Assembly: GCA_022795735.1 (NCBI GenBank)
Contig: JAAWHG010000023.1
Coordinates: forward strand, 1-39,228
Source: Oscillospiraceae bacterium
GTDB lineage: Bacteria; Bacillota; Clostridia; Oscillospirales; Oscillospiraceae
Length of the DNA stretch: 39,228 bases
Direction of reading: 5' to 3'
Below the pieces are notes generated by a model that was not told the DNA's origin, searched no databases, and was given only the letters and a program-made list of their open reading frames with translations. Position numbers and translations under genes: made by a program. Shown here piece by piece: positions 7,612 to 14,692 of this stretch. Position 1 is the first letter of the stretch; each line of letters begins with the position of its first letter.

Positions 7612-7987
7612 AATGCTCTTCCTTTCTTTTTTAGGCCGAAGTTTCAGACGGGTTTGGCAGATTGGCCGAGTCCTTGAACCGGTATTGCAATCCGGGTACT
7701 GACGCAATCACAAGTAGGTTCATCCCAATTTGAGAGGTTCCGTCCTGAAGCCGAAGCCTAATGTTTATTATCAAAACAGCAGCTTTCAGAAAATGCGAAT
7801 GGACGTTTCGCGTCAACACTTGTCCAAGGCGTTAACTTTCTTTCTGATGGATTGCTGTAATGACCGTACCACAGCTAGATTGCGCATTCATCAAATCAGT
7901 TTCCGCAGCTTTTCCGCTTCTTCCTCGGACAGTTTCTGTCCCCCGGTAAAGGCGGCTACAAAGTTTCCGATGGAATTGTCATAGGAA
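7606..7987 (-). repeat. Copy 1 of a duplicated control block (repressor 3' end plus leader)
   Basis: This stretch, from the protease start codon through the intergenic DNA into the last 100 bases of the repressor gene, is homologous to 13973-14350. By hand alignment, 7764-7900 and 14129-14265 differ at about 17 of 137 positions (about 88% identity). The adjacent repressor coding DNA is less similar. Homology stops at the effector start codon: the two following genes are unrelated. Confidence 0.85.
7795..7875 (-). promoter_or_regulatory. Candidate structured leader RNA, copy 1
   Basis: Three small inverted repeats lie between the repressor gene and the protease gene: 7854-7875 (GCTGT/ACAGC), 7815-7833 (about 8 pairs with one bulge) and 7795-7811 (GCGAA/TTCGC). 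All three are present in copy 2 (14219-14240, 14180-14198, 14158-14178). One difference (G-T to A-T) keeps pairing in the middle stem, and the third stem is longer in copy 2. Function is unknown; a leader RNA or a protein-binding block is possible. Confidence 0.4.
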
Positions 7988-8259
7988 TCCTCCACCAGCT
8001 TTTGGGTCCACCGCTGAATGTACTCGTCCTTCGTGCAGGCGGCCATATAGCGGTAACGGTAGCTGCTCCGTTCTGTCTGGATTAAGCCGGCCTTTTGCAT
8101 ATTGGAAAGATAGGTGTTCAGGGTTTGCTTCTTCCATGCCTTATTCAGAACCGTGGTGACATAATCCATCACTTCCTTAAAGGAAAGCGGCTCGCTTGTG
8201 TTCCAGAATAGTTCCATTAGCTCGACTTCAACAGCGGTTAATCCAAAAAAGTTTTTCAC
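7891..8259 (-). CDS. BlaI/MecI/CopY-family transcriptional repressor
   Basis: A 122-residue winged-helix repressor with the family pattern: LTAVEVELMELFW near the N-terminus, the recognition part KKQTLNTYLSNMQKAGLI at about 42-59 and the dimerisation tail ending LSEEEAEKLRKLI. It starts with GTG after ACGAGG. In this family the repressor binds TACA/TGTA-type dyads and is inactivated by cleavage through a partner BlaR1-type membrane protease; here that partner lies immediately upstream (33-base gap). A frameshifted remnant of a second copy is at 14256-14358. Its likely targets are its own promoter (9685-9713) and the downstream protease gene, by inference. Confidence 0.9.
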   Translation of the reverse strand: MKNFFGLTAVEVELMELFWNTSEPLSFKEVMDYVTTVLNKAWKKQTLNTYLSNMQKAGLIQTERSSYRYRYMAACTKDEYIQRWTQKLVEDSYDNSIGNFVAAFTGGQKLSEEEAEKLRKLI

Positions 8260-8292
8260 AATCGTTTACCTCGTTCTTTCTTTTACGTTTTC

Positions 8293-9594
8293 TCAATGTG
8301 GGCAGACAGTGTATGTTGTTTCGCTGATAACGCCTCCCTCTAAGAGGTCTCCGCAGGATTTACACCTGTTGGCACTTTTTACTGTAACAGTACAGCCTCC
8401 GTTACTATTTATCGCATGATATGTTGTCGTCCCTTCAACATAATAATGTTTGCACAAGACTTTTGGGGGAATGATCTGTAGGCACATTACATGACCTTCT
8501 TGATCCGTAAAGAAATAATCAGATGCAAGTTGTTCCACATCATCCAAACCGTCTGATACCGAGAAAGTGCATTCTCTTTCCCAATTGATTTCGTCTGACA
8601 CATGTTTCGGGGGCGCTTCATAGGCAAAGGCCGTAATCGTTCCCATGACGCAGATTAAGAGCATCATAATACAGGACAACACGGGCTTGGTGCTTTTTCC
8701 CGTTTCCTTCATCTCCAAAATTCTCCTTTCAAATGTCGCGGCGTCATTTTTTACCAAACCAACTGCAAACCTTTCTTTTCTGCCGCCACCTGCGGCGGCA
8801 AGATTGAGGATTAGGTGGCTGTACTGTTGACGCTGGGCGTCATTCGCTCCTTTGAGAACGCCATGGTCACAGTTGATTTCACTTACAGCGCACAGCTCAT
8901 AATACAAAAGGTGGCAAATAGGATTGTACCAATGGACAGCAAGCGCAAAGAGCGTCAAAAATTTCAGGAGCAAGTCCCCGTTTTTGATGTGCAGAAGCTC
9001 ATGCTTCAAAATAAATTTGTTATCATCTGATTTCAAATTAAGTTTGTCGGAGGATGGAAAAACAATCGCGGGTTTAAAGACGCCAATCGTCATTGGCGCA
9101 TCACATAATTTTGAGCAAATAAGCTTGACCGGCCTTTTTATCAGTAATTCTTCTTTCGTCTGCCGCAACATACTTTCCAACTGCGGCGGGGGAGCTTCAT
9201 GAAATGCACGCGAAAAATATGTGCGGTAGACTGCTCCATACTTCTTTAACTGTTTTATAATTACGACGACAGCGATCATAGCCATGCAAAGCAAAACTAT
9301 GTAAGCAGCAACTACGCCGGGACCAAGAAAAAATTGATCGTTTTGCACATTAATCGTATATTTTAAGTCAATGCGCACGTTTTCATATTGAAACGGGAGA
9401 TCTATATTTAGCTGGCTCAGTACAAATTCCTTGAGCAGCGACAGGGGCACTAAGTAAAAGAAGAGGGAAAGGCATAGGATTTTTTTACGCCAGGAATGCG
9501 AAAAGTATCTCCGGGCAATGGGATAAGTCAATTTATACAGAAGAATAACAAAACTACCAGACAAAGACATCACAAAGAACAAATGATGAAACAT
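8293..9594 (-). CDS. M56-family (BlaR1-like) membrane metalloprotease sensor
   Basis: About 433 residues from the ATG at 9594; a GTG at 9618 would add eight residues but has no ribosome site. About five membrane segments are seen (roughly 5-25, 38-54, 91-113, 209-226, 304-326). The zinc motif HELLH is at 198-202, with the usual ELCAVSEINCD downstream. The extracytoplasmic C-terminal part (about 107 residues) is not a penicillin-binding sensor domain. It is rich in Cys and His, with CKSCG and a terminal CPH, like a small zinc-ribbon or disulphide domain. The expected role is to sense an outside signal and inactivate the adjacent BlaI-type repressor. The signal is unknown and unlikely to be a beta-lactam. 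Confidence 0.88.
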   Translation of the reverse strand: MFHHLFFVMSLSGSFVILLYKLTYPIARRYFSHSWRKKILCLSLFFYLVPLSLLKEFVLSQLNIDLPFQYENVRIDLKYTINVQNDQFFLGPGVVAAYIVLLCMAMIAVVVIIKQLKKYGAVYRTYFSRAFHEAPPPQLESMLRQTKEELLIKRPVKLICSKLCDAPMTIGVFKPAIVFPSSDKLNLKSDDNKFILKHELLHIKNGDLLLKFLTLFALAVHWYNPICHLLYYELCAVSEINCDHGVLKGANDAQRQQYSHLILNLAAAGGGRKERFAVGLVKNDAATFERRILEMKETGKSTKPVLSCIMMLLICVMGTITAFAYEAPPKHVSDEINWERECTFSVSDGLDDVEQLASDYFFTDQEGHVMCLQIIPPKVLCKHYYVEGTTTYHAINSNGGCTVTVKSANRCKSCGDLLEGGVISETTYTVCPH

Positions 9595-9684
9595 CGCGCA
9601 ATCATCATCTCCCGCCACAAAGAGTAGGGTAGTCTAATCAAAGTCTTACATATAAGAAGTATTTTAAATACAAACTGCATTGTT

Positions 9685-9713
9685 ATAGTACATCATGTTT
9701 TTAAAAATGTCAA
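9685..9713 (-). promoter_or_regulatory. Sigma-A promoter of the M56-repressor unit (copy 1)
   Basis: Minus strand: TTGACA (9708-9713), a 17-base spacer and TACTAT (9685-9690). The same promoter with the same spacing occurs at 14445-14473, and the surrounding words (TATAGTACA and AAAATGTCAAG) are shared. The conserved GTACA next to the -10 is a candidate part of a BlaI-type operator. Confidence 0.8.
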
Positions 9714-9768
9714 GCTGCGGATTGAAAAAAGCTGAAACCCGTTATATCATATAAAATACTGTAGAAAA

Positions 9769-9783
9769 TACAGGATTTTCTTG
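9769..9783. promoter_or_regulatory. Possible repressor dyad CTGTA-N5-TACAG
   Basis: A perfect 5-bp dyad (CTGTA at 9769-9773, TACAG at 9779-9783) lies between the M56 promoter and the divergent XRE gene. TGTA/TACA half-sites are typical of BlaI/CopY operators, though the usual order is TACA then TGTA. Short and speculative. Confidence 0.25.
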
Positions 9784-9843
9784 ATTTTCTGGCTAAACTT
9801 TCATTGACAGGTTATTTTTTTAGGGAAATACTTCATTATATAG

Positions 9844-9874
9844 TTGTAAATTATATACGAATAAGTGGTATAAT
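9844..9874 (+). promoter_or_regulatory. Extended -10 promoter of the XRE gene
   Basis: TGGTATAAT (TATAAT at 9869-9874 with an upstream TG) is an extended -10. The best -35 is TTGTAA at 9844-9849 with a long 19-base spacer, as extended -10 promoters allow. The gene starts about 40 bases downstream. Confidence 0.65.
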
Positions 9875-9910
9875 CCTGCCCGAAAAAACGGTAGAATACG
9901 GATAAAAGGG

Positions 9911-10231
9911 ATGGTGATGGGGATGGATACGCATAACAAACTCAAACAACTTTTGGCCGAACGACATTGGACAACGTACCGGCTGTCAAAAGAAAGCGGT
10001 CTTTCTCAATCGACCATCGCAAATATTTTCAAGAGAAACACAGACCCTAATCTTACGACCTTAGAGGCCGTTTGCAGCGGCTTCGGCATCACCTTATCGC
10101 AATTTTTCGCTGACCATGAGCTGGTCGAGCTGTCGCCCGAGCTGAAAGACCTGTTTGAATGCTGGACACCGCTGGCGATGGAGCAGAAGGCCGCCGTTCT
10201 GCAAGTGATGAAAACGATGAATCTGAAATAG
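9911..10231 (+). CDS. Small XRE-family transcriptional regulator
   Basis: About 102-106 residues. An N-terminal Cro/CI helix-turn-helix is clear (YRLSKESGLSQSTIANIFKR), followed by LTTLEAVCSGFGITLSQFF, which is typical of single-domain XRE regulators. The tail (ELKDLFECWTPLAMEQKAAV) may serve dimerisation. Three in-frame ATGs open the gene (9911, 9917, 9923); 9917 has the best spacing from AAAGGG. It is transcribed divergently from the M56/BlaI unit and has its own promoter and terminator. Targets are unknown. Confidence 0.88.
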   Translation: MVMGMDTHNKLKQLLAERHWTTYRLSKESGLSQSTIANIFKRNTDPNLTTLEAVCSGFGITLSQFFADHELVELSPELKDLFECWTPLAMEQKAAVLQVMKTMNLK

Positions 10232-10272
10232 CGTGTATTCCATTATGGCATATACATTATAATATGAAAAGG

Positions 10273-10303
10273 CGCTGGCTAAAGGAGTGGCCGGCGTTTT
10301 TTT
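10273..10303 (+). terminator. Rho-independent terminator of the XRE gene
   Basis: CGCTGGC (10273-10279) pairs with GCCGGCG (10290-10296, one T-G pair), followed by seven T. It lies 41 bases after the stop codon. Confidence 0.85.
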
Positions 10304-10396
10304 GTTGGGGCGGCGCGATTCCTATTTCATGGTTGTAAAAGCCGGTCCGGCGTGATAGAATATCCGGGATTCAAGACGATAGGGAGGGACCCCGTT

Positions 10397-11980
10397 TTGC
10401 CAAACCTGCACGACGAGATCAGCCGCCGCCGAACCTTTGCGATCATTTCGCACCCCGACGCCGGCAAAACCACATTGACGGAAAAATTTCTGCTCTACGG
10501 CGGGGCCATAGCCCAGGCCGGCGCGGTCAAGGGCAAGAAGAACGCCCGCGCCGCCGTCTCCGACTGGATGGAGATTGAAAAACAACGCGGCATCTCGGTG
10601 ACCTCCTCGGTCATGCAGTTCCAGTACGAGGGCTTCTGCATCAACATCCTGGACACCCCCGGCCACCAGGACTTTTCCGAGGACACCTACCGCACCCTGA
10701 TGGCCGCCGACTCGGCGGTCATGGTCATCGACGGGTCCAAGGGCGTGGAGGCCCAGACCCGCAAGCTCTTCAAGGTCTGCGCCATGCGCCATATTCCCAT
10801 CTTCACCTTCATCAACAAGATGGACCGGGACGCCAGGGACCCCTTTGACCTGCTCGACGAGCTGGAACGGGAGCTGGGCATCGACACCTACGCCGTCAAC
10901 TGGCCCATCGGCTCTGGCCGGGAGTTCCGGGGGGTGTACGACCGTACCCAGGGACACATCGCGTTTTTCTCCGGCGTTTCGGGCAAGGACCGGGCCGAAA
11001 AGCTGGAGGTCGCCCCCGACGACCCCCTCGTCGCCGGGCGCATCGGCGAGGAACGGGCCGTCCAGCTCATTGAGGACGTCGAGCTGCTGTCGGCGGGGCG
11101 GGAGTTCGACATGGACGCCGTCCGGGCGGGGACCCTCAGTCCGGTCTTTTTCGGCTCAGCGCTGACCAACTTCGGCGTGGAACCTTTTTTGGAGGCTTTC
11201 TTACGGATGACTCCGCCCCCGCTGGCCCGGGTGGCGGGAGAGGAGACGGTGGACGTGTTCAGCCCCGATTTCTCCGCCTTTGTCTTCAAAATTCAGGCCA
11301 ACATGAACAAGGCCCATCGGGACCGGCTGGCCTTTCTGCGCATCTGCTCGGGCCGGTTCGAGCGGGAGGCGGAGTATTTTCATGTCCAGGGCGGGCGCAA
11401 GCTGCGCCTCAGCCAGCCCCAGCAATTGATGGCCTCGGAGCGCGAAATTGTGGACGAGGCCTACGCGGGGGATATCATCGGCGTTTTTGACCCGGGCATT
11501 TTTTCCATCGGCGACACGGTGACCGCGCCGGGACGGAAATTCCGTTTTGCCGGCATCCCCACCTTCGCCCCCGAGCACTTCGCCCGGGTCAGCCCGCGGG
11601 ACACCATGAAGCGCAAGCAATTCATCAAGGGCACCGAGCAGATCGCCCAGGAGGGCGCGATTCAGATTTTTAAAACCCCCAACACCGGCATGGAGGAGGT
11701 CATCGTCGGCGTCGTCGGCGTCCTGCAATTTGACGTCTTCGAGCACCGGATGAAGAACGAGTACGGCGTTGACCTGCGGATGGACGGGCTGCCCTATGAG
11801 CAGCTGCGCTTTATTGTCAAAAGTCCGGTGACCGACTTCAAGGACCTCAAGCTCTCCTCCGACGCCGAACTGCTGGAGGATTACCGGGGACACAGTCTGC
11901 TGGTGTTCGCCTCGTCGTGGTCCATCGACTTCACGGTGAAACGCAATCCCGGCCTGGAGCTGTCCGAAACCCTCGCGTGA
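10397..11980 (+). CDS. prfC: Peptide chain release factor 3
   Basis: A translational GTPase that recycles release factors RF1/RF2 from the ribosome after termination. Motifs: SHPDAGKTT (P-loop, 18-26), DTPGHQDF (G3) and FINKMD (G4), then the domain II and III regions. The start is probably TTG at 10397: AGGGAGG lies about 10 bases upstream and the product then begins MPNLHDEISRRRTFAI like other RF3 proteins, giving 527 residues (E. coli has 529). A GTG at 10352 would add 15 residues. It is GC-rich core DNA between two AT-rich accessory stretches and appears to be transcribed alone. Confidence 0.95.
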   Translation: MPNLHDEISRRRTFAIISHPDAGKTTLTEKFLLYGGAIAQAGAVKGKKNARAAVSDWMEIEKQRGISVTSSVMQFQYEGFCINILDTPGHQDFSEDTYRTLMAADSAVMVIDGSKGVEAQTRKLFKVCAMRHIPIFTFINKMDRDARDPFDLLDELERELGIDTYAVNWPIGSGREFRGVYDRTQGHIAFFSGVSGKDRAEKLEVAPDDPLVAGRIGEERAVQLIEDVELLSAGREFDMDAVRAGTLSPVFFGSALTNFGVEPFLEAFLRMTPPPLARVAGEETVDVFSPDFSAFVFKIQANMNKAHRDRLAFLRICSGRFEREAEYFHVQGGRKLRLSQPQQLMASEREIVDEAYAGDIIGVFDPGIFSIGDTVTAPGRKFRFAGIPTFAPEHFARVSPRDTMKRKQFIKGTEQIAQEGAIQIFKTPNTGMEEVIVGVVGVLQFDVFEHRMKNEYGVDLRMDGLPYEQLRFIVKSPVTDFKDLKLSSDAELLEDYRGHSLLVFASSWSIDFTVKRNPGLELSETLA

Positions 11981-12004
11981 CGGGCGCGTAATTTTCAACC
12001 TTTT

Positions 12005-12130
12005 ATTTTTCATTACAAAGGGCGGCGAAAGAAAATCCTTCGCCGCCCTGTATGTATGCTTTACGGAGTCTAAATTTCCTTTATGCAAATTTCTCCCGAT
12101 GGGTCACTGTCTGAGGCACCCTAACAAGTC
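12005..12130. repeat. 126-bp direct repeat, copy 1, with terminator hairpin
   Basis: Nearly identical to 12683-12809: by hand, nine substitutions and one single-base gap (about 92% identity). It holds a perfect 10-bp stem (GGGCGGCGAA at 12020-12029, TTCGCCGCCC at 12039-12048), followed on the minus strand by TTTGTAATGAAAAA. The hairpin can terminate the leftward lipoprotein gene and possibly prfC from the other side. The rest of the repeat (to CTAACAAGTC) is conserved beyond what a terminator needs. Confidence 0.9.
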
Positions 12131-12181
12131 TTTTTCCTATCCGTTTCATTTTCTAATGGTTATTTGCTTTCCTAGAATGCC

Positions 12182-12655
12182 CTACACATATCGAGAGACA
12201 ATCTGGTATACCGACTCATATTCATGGTCACTTAGCTCGATGGTAACCAGTTTGCCGTTGATTCTGCCAGAAAGTGTCCCAAGGTCTTCCATTGATGTAT
12301 TTAGGTAATCCTCGCCAATTCGAAAGGCCAAAGTTGCTGCGCTGGATACAGGTGAATCGTTTATTTGCATTTCATGATTATAAAAGAGTGCAGCAATCAT
12401 TTTGGCCTTCTCATCCTCTAAAATATATTCATTGTCCGCTTTCTTTTCATCCACTTCGTCATCCCAACCGCCAAATACAAGGAGGGTTACAACACTTTTG
12501 TCTTCTTTTTCGTCGCAGCGATTATCAGGCTCTTCTGTTTCCTTTGGTTTTGGCCGCGCAATTCCACTTTCTGGCACCGTCTCCACATAGCTGGTACATC
12601 CTGTGAATATGGCGAACAACAATCCAAGCGTTATTATGACACCTTTGACCGGCAT
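12182..12655 (-). CDS. Small predicted lipoprotein between two direct repeats
   Basis: A 157-residue protein with a signal sequence and lipobox FTGC (Cys20), then a charged, E/K/D-rich linker (about 30-85) and a compact C-terminal part ending IELSDHEYESVYQIVSRYV. No family was recognised. The ribosome site is weak (GGAAAGG about 15 bases before the ATG). The gene is AT-richer than the core genes and is bracketed by the 126-bp repeats at 12005-12130 and 12683-12809, like a cassette. Both repeats contain hairpins that can terminate leftward transcription. Confidence 0.72.
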   Translation of the reverse strand: MPVKGVIITLGLLFAIFTGCTSYVETVPESGIARPKPKETEEPDNRCDEKEDKSVVTLLVFGGWDDEVDEKKADNEYILEDEKAKMIAALFYNHEMQINDSPVSSAATLAFRIGEDYLNTSMEDLGTLSGRINGKLVTIELSDHEYESVYQIVSRYV

Positions 12656-12682
12656 TCTATGACCAAGCCTTTCCAGTATATG

Positions 12683-12809
12683 ATTTTTCCATTACAAAGG
12701 GCGGCGGAAGAAAATCTTTCGTCGCCCTCTATGTATGCTTTATGGAGTCTAAGTTTCCTTTATGCGAATTTCTCCCGATGGGTTACTGTCTGAGGCACTC
12801 TAACAAGTC
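12683..12809. repeat. 127-bp direct repeat, copy 2, with terminator hairpin
   Basis: The second copy of the repeat at 12005-12130, in the same orientation. Its hairpin (12699-12727) keeps pairing through G-T pairs despite substitutions (CGCC to CGTC), which suggests the structure matters. It lies 130-250 bases beyond the stop codon of the leftward secreted protein gene (12937-13941), with no gene between. Nothing else was recognised in 12810-12936. Confidence 0.9.
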
Positions 12810-12936
12810 GGAAAATACCGCCTGCTTTCATCGCCATGACCCAAAACGTATTGCGTCTCCCAATTCACCGACCTCAGCCCTTCTTGCACGTATCTTTCCA
12901 TCAGCCCATTAAAAGTATAAACTAGCAATTTAGTTC

Positions 12937-13941
12937 CTAGTGATATTTTTTTATCCCCGATGTATAGGGGGAATCAAAGTATAAATGTCGATATACTCCC
13001 ATACACCCCCATTTGGAGGTGACATATGTTAGATGATTTTCACTTACAGCAGAAACAATGGCGGAGTGTTCAGGATTATTTCCTGGTGTGCCATATAGTA
13101 TTTTTGCCCCAACATGATAATAAGAAGATTCACTGTAGCTTCCATCTAAAATATACATGGACGGATCATTTATCCAGTAACTATTGCTGGCTGACGTTGA
13201 GTACCACGCATACGAATGACAGTTATATTTTGGGCTTATTCCATTAACGACTGTAGCTGAGGTATACGTTTCTTGTATTTGATTGTGTGCAAGTTGTACA
13301 TTAGCCTGCGTAATTTGTCCATTACTACTAATATAGTGGTCATTCCAAGTTAAGCTTCTGATTGCAGGTACTGAACTTCCATTTGGTGTGGTCAGAGTTG
13401 CTGTTGCGCTCAGTATTGAAGTGTCTCCCGGGTAATCGCTAGGCAGTTGGCTACAGACACACCCCTTTATTGTGTCTATAAAACAATCTTTGAAATCTGC
13501 GTCACTTCCTCTGCTTTCGAGTTTACCCGCTTCCGCTTCCAAAACCCGAAGAACATTACTGTCATTGGAATTAACTCTGCTTTCTAATTCTTCTATGGCA
13601 TTGAACTGAGATTTTACCTTTTCATACCCCATTTCAATCGTGTCATAAGCATAAATGTTCACAGCCAAAGGATAGTTTTTTATGGTTTCAACTAGTGCCT
13701 CATCTGATAATTTATGCAGGATATCTTCTGGTATTTGACATGCAGCAATTTTATCATGAATCGTTTCCAACTCAAGCCATTCTTTTGTTCCCGTTTTGTA
13801 AGGGTAATCATATGGTGCATTTATTATATTTTCTTCTATAGAATCACCAGTTTCTGCCGCAAAAACAGTAACAAACATACTTACCATAAGTGTAAGTGCA
13901 CACAAAAGACTCAGTGCCTTCTTCATTGCGTTTCTTTGCAT
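12937..13941 (-). CDS. Secreted protein with a possible cysteine-peptidase-like C-terminal domain
   Basis: About 334 residues. The ATG at 13941 is chosen because GAAAGG lies 9 bases upstream; the ATG at 13950 touches it directly. A signal peptide is clear (KKALSLLCALTLMVSMFVTV, then FAAE). The middle part is helical and polar. The C-terminal part has a Cys241-His242 pair in KYNCHSYAWYS and a later His292 in NPEHSAIVSA, an arrangement seen in papain-like and NlpC-type peptidase or amidase domains; this assignment is tentative. It follows the degraded copy of the M56/BlaI module, in the position the serine protease has in the intact copy. The two proteins share no visible sequence similarity. 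Confidence 0.75.
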   Translation of the reverse strand: MQRNAMKKALSLLCALTLMVSMFVTVFAAETGDSIEENIINAPYDYPYKTGTKEWLELETIHDKIAACQIPEDILHKLSDEALVETIKNYPLAVNIYAYDTIEMGYEKVKSQFNAIEELESRVNSNDSNVLRVLEAEAGKLESRGSDADFKDCFIDTIKGCVCSQLPSDYPGDTSILSATATLTTPNGSSVPAIRSLTWNDHYISSNGQITQANVQLAHNQIQETYTSATVVNGISPKYNCHSYAWYSTSASNSYWINDPSMYILDGSYSESSYYHVGAKILYGTPGNNPEHSAIVSAVSENHLTYVTSKWGCMGVYRHLYFDSPYTSGIKKYH

Positions 13942-13972
13942 TCGTAACATCCTTTCATTTTAAAATTTTTTG

Positions 13973-14350
13973 TTTATAATGCCAAATTTCCCTCCTTTCC
14001 TTTTTAAGCCGAACTTTTAGCTGGCTTCAGCAAGTTGATTGAGCCCTCAATCTAGATATTGCAATCAGAGTACTAATAACAAGTGAACTCCAATTTGAGA
14101 GGTTCTATTCCAGCGCTCGAACCCAATCTTTATTATCAAAACAGCATATTTCAGGAGATGCGAATGGACGTTTCGCATTAACACTTGTCCAAGGTGTTTT
14201 CTTTCTTTCTGATATATTGCTGTAATGACCGTACCACAGCCAGATCAAGGACTCATCAAATCAGCTTTCTTAACCTTTCTGCTTCTTCTTCGGAAAGGTT
14301 TTCCTCCCGTAAAAGCGGCTACAAAGTTTCCAATGGAATTATCAAAAGAA
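13973..14350 (-). repeat. Copy 2 of the duplicated control block
   Basis: Homologous to 7606-7987 (see there). Next to the secreted gene, the place that holds the protease ATG in copy 1 (GCATTATGAAAAAA) reads GCATTATAAACAAA here, so the old start codon is lost and the present gene begins about 35 bases further on with its own ribosome site. On the other side it carries the frameshifted repressor remnant. Confidence 0.85.
14158..14240 (-). promoter_or_regulatory. Candidate structured leader RNA, copy 2
   Basis: The same three small stems as at 7795-7875: 14219-14240, 14180-14198 and 14158-14178 (here ATGCGAA/TTCGCAT, 7 pairs). It would lie in the leader of the secreted protein transcript if that starts at the promoter at 14445-14473. 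Confidence 0.4.
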
Positions 14351-14358
14351 ATACTGTG
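14256..14358 (-). pseudogene. Remnant of a BlaI-type repressor gene (3' end only, frameshifted)
   Basis: The minus strand reads SFDNSIGNFVAAFTG, then, after a one-base deletion relative to the intact gene, NLSEEEAERLRKLI and a stop at 14256-14258. The intact repressor ends DNSIGNFVAAFTGGQKLSEE... in the same way, so this is its paralogue with about 30 of 122 codons left. Beyond about 14358 the similarity stops, and resumes at about 14390 with the promoter region of the M56 gene. The whole M56 gene and most of the repressor have therefore been deleted. Confidence 0.88.
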
Positions 14359-14444
14359 AAAGCATCATTCCCCGCCGGAAGCGCTCGGATGCTTTAATCA
14401 GCGTCCTGTTTGTAAGAATGTTTTTAAGTATTAACTACACATTT

Positions 14445-14473
14445 ATAGTACAACATAATTTTGAAAATGTCAA
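14445..14473 (-). promoter_or_regulatory. Orphan copy of the M56-unit promoter
   Basis: Minus strand: TTGACA (14468-14473), a 17-base spacer and TACTAT (14445-14450), matching 9685-9713. After the deletion of the M56 gene and most of the repressor it is positioned to drive the secreted protein gene through a leader of roughly 500 bases. The conserved GTACA beside the -10 is kept, so the surviving intact repressor could still bind here. Confidence 0.75.
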
Positions 14474-14572
14474 GATATGGGCTAACAAAATCCCAAAACT
14501 GTGATATTCCCTAAAAACCATGTGAGCAATTATGTATTTTGTCTAAATCTGTAGACTGTACTGGACGCATGA

Positions 14573-14610
14573 GAAAACCGGAGGATGTGGGCCGCTCCAC
14601 ATCCTCCGGT
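14573..14610 (-). terminator. Terminator after dnaJ
   Basis: A perfect 14-bp stem (ACCGGAGGATGTGG at 14577-14590 with 14597-14610) with a 6-base loop; on the minus strand it is followed by TTTTC. A second, smaller stem around GGAC/GTCC lies at about 14657-14683, closer to the dnaJ stop. Confidence 0.85.
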
Positions 14611-14692
14611 CTGTTATTGTCAGGTTTATTGCTTTGCCAGCAAGTCCATATAGGGCCCCCGGACCAGCAGTTTGTCCGGAGGTCTTTTCTTC

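Noticed and set aside
8293-9594. Beta-lactam resistance regulator BlaR1
   Set aside because: M56 core is present but the penicillin-binding sensor domain is absent, and no beta-lactamase gene lies nearby.
14185-14397. Plus-strand frame across copy 2 of the control block (and its match at 7730-7984)
   Set aside because: Frames occur in both copies only because the DNA is duplicated; they have no ribosome sites and run antisense to the repressor 3' end.
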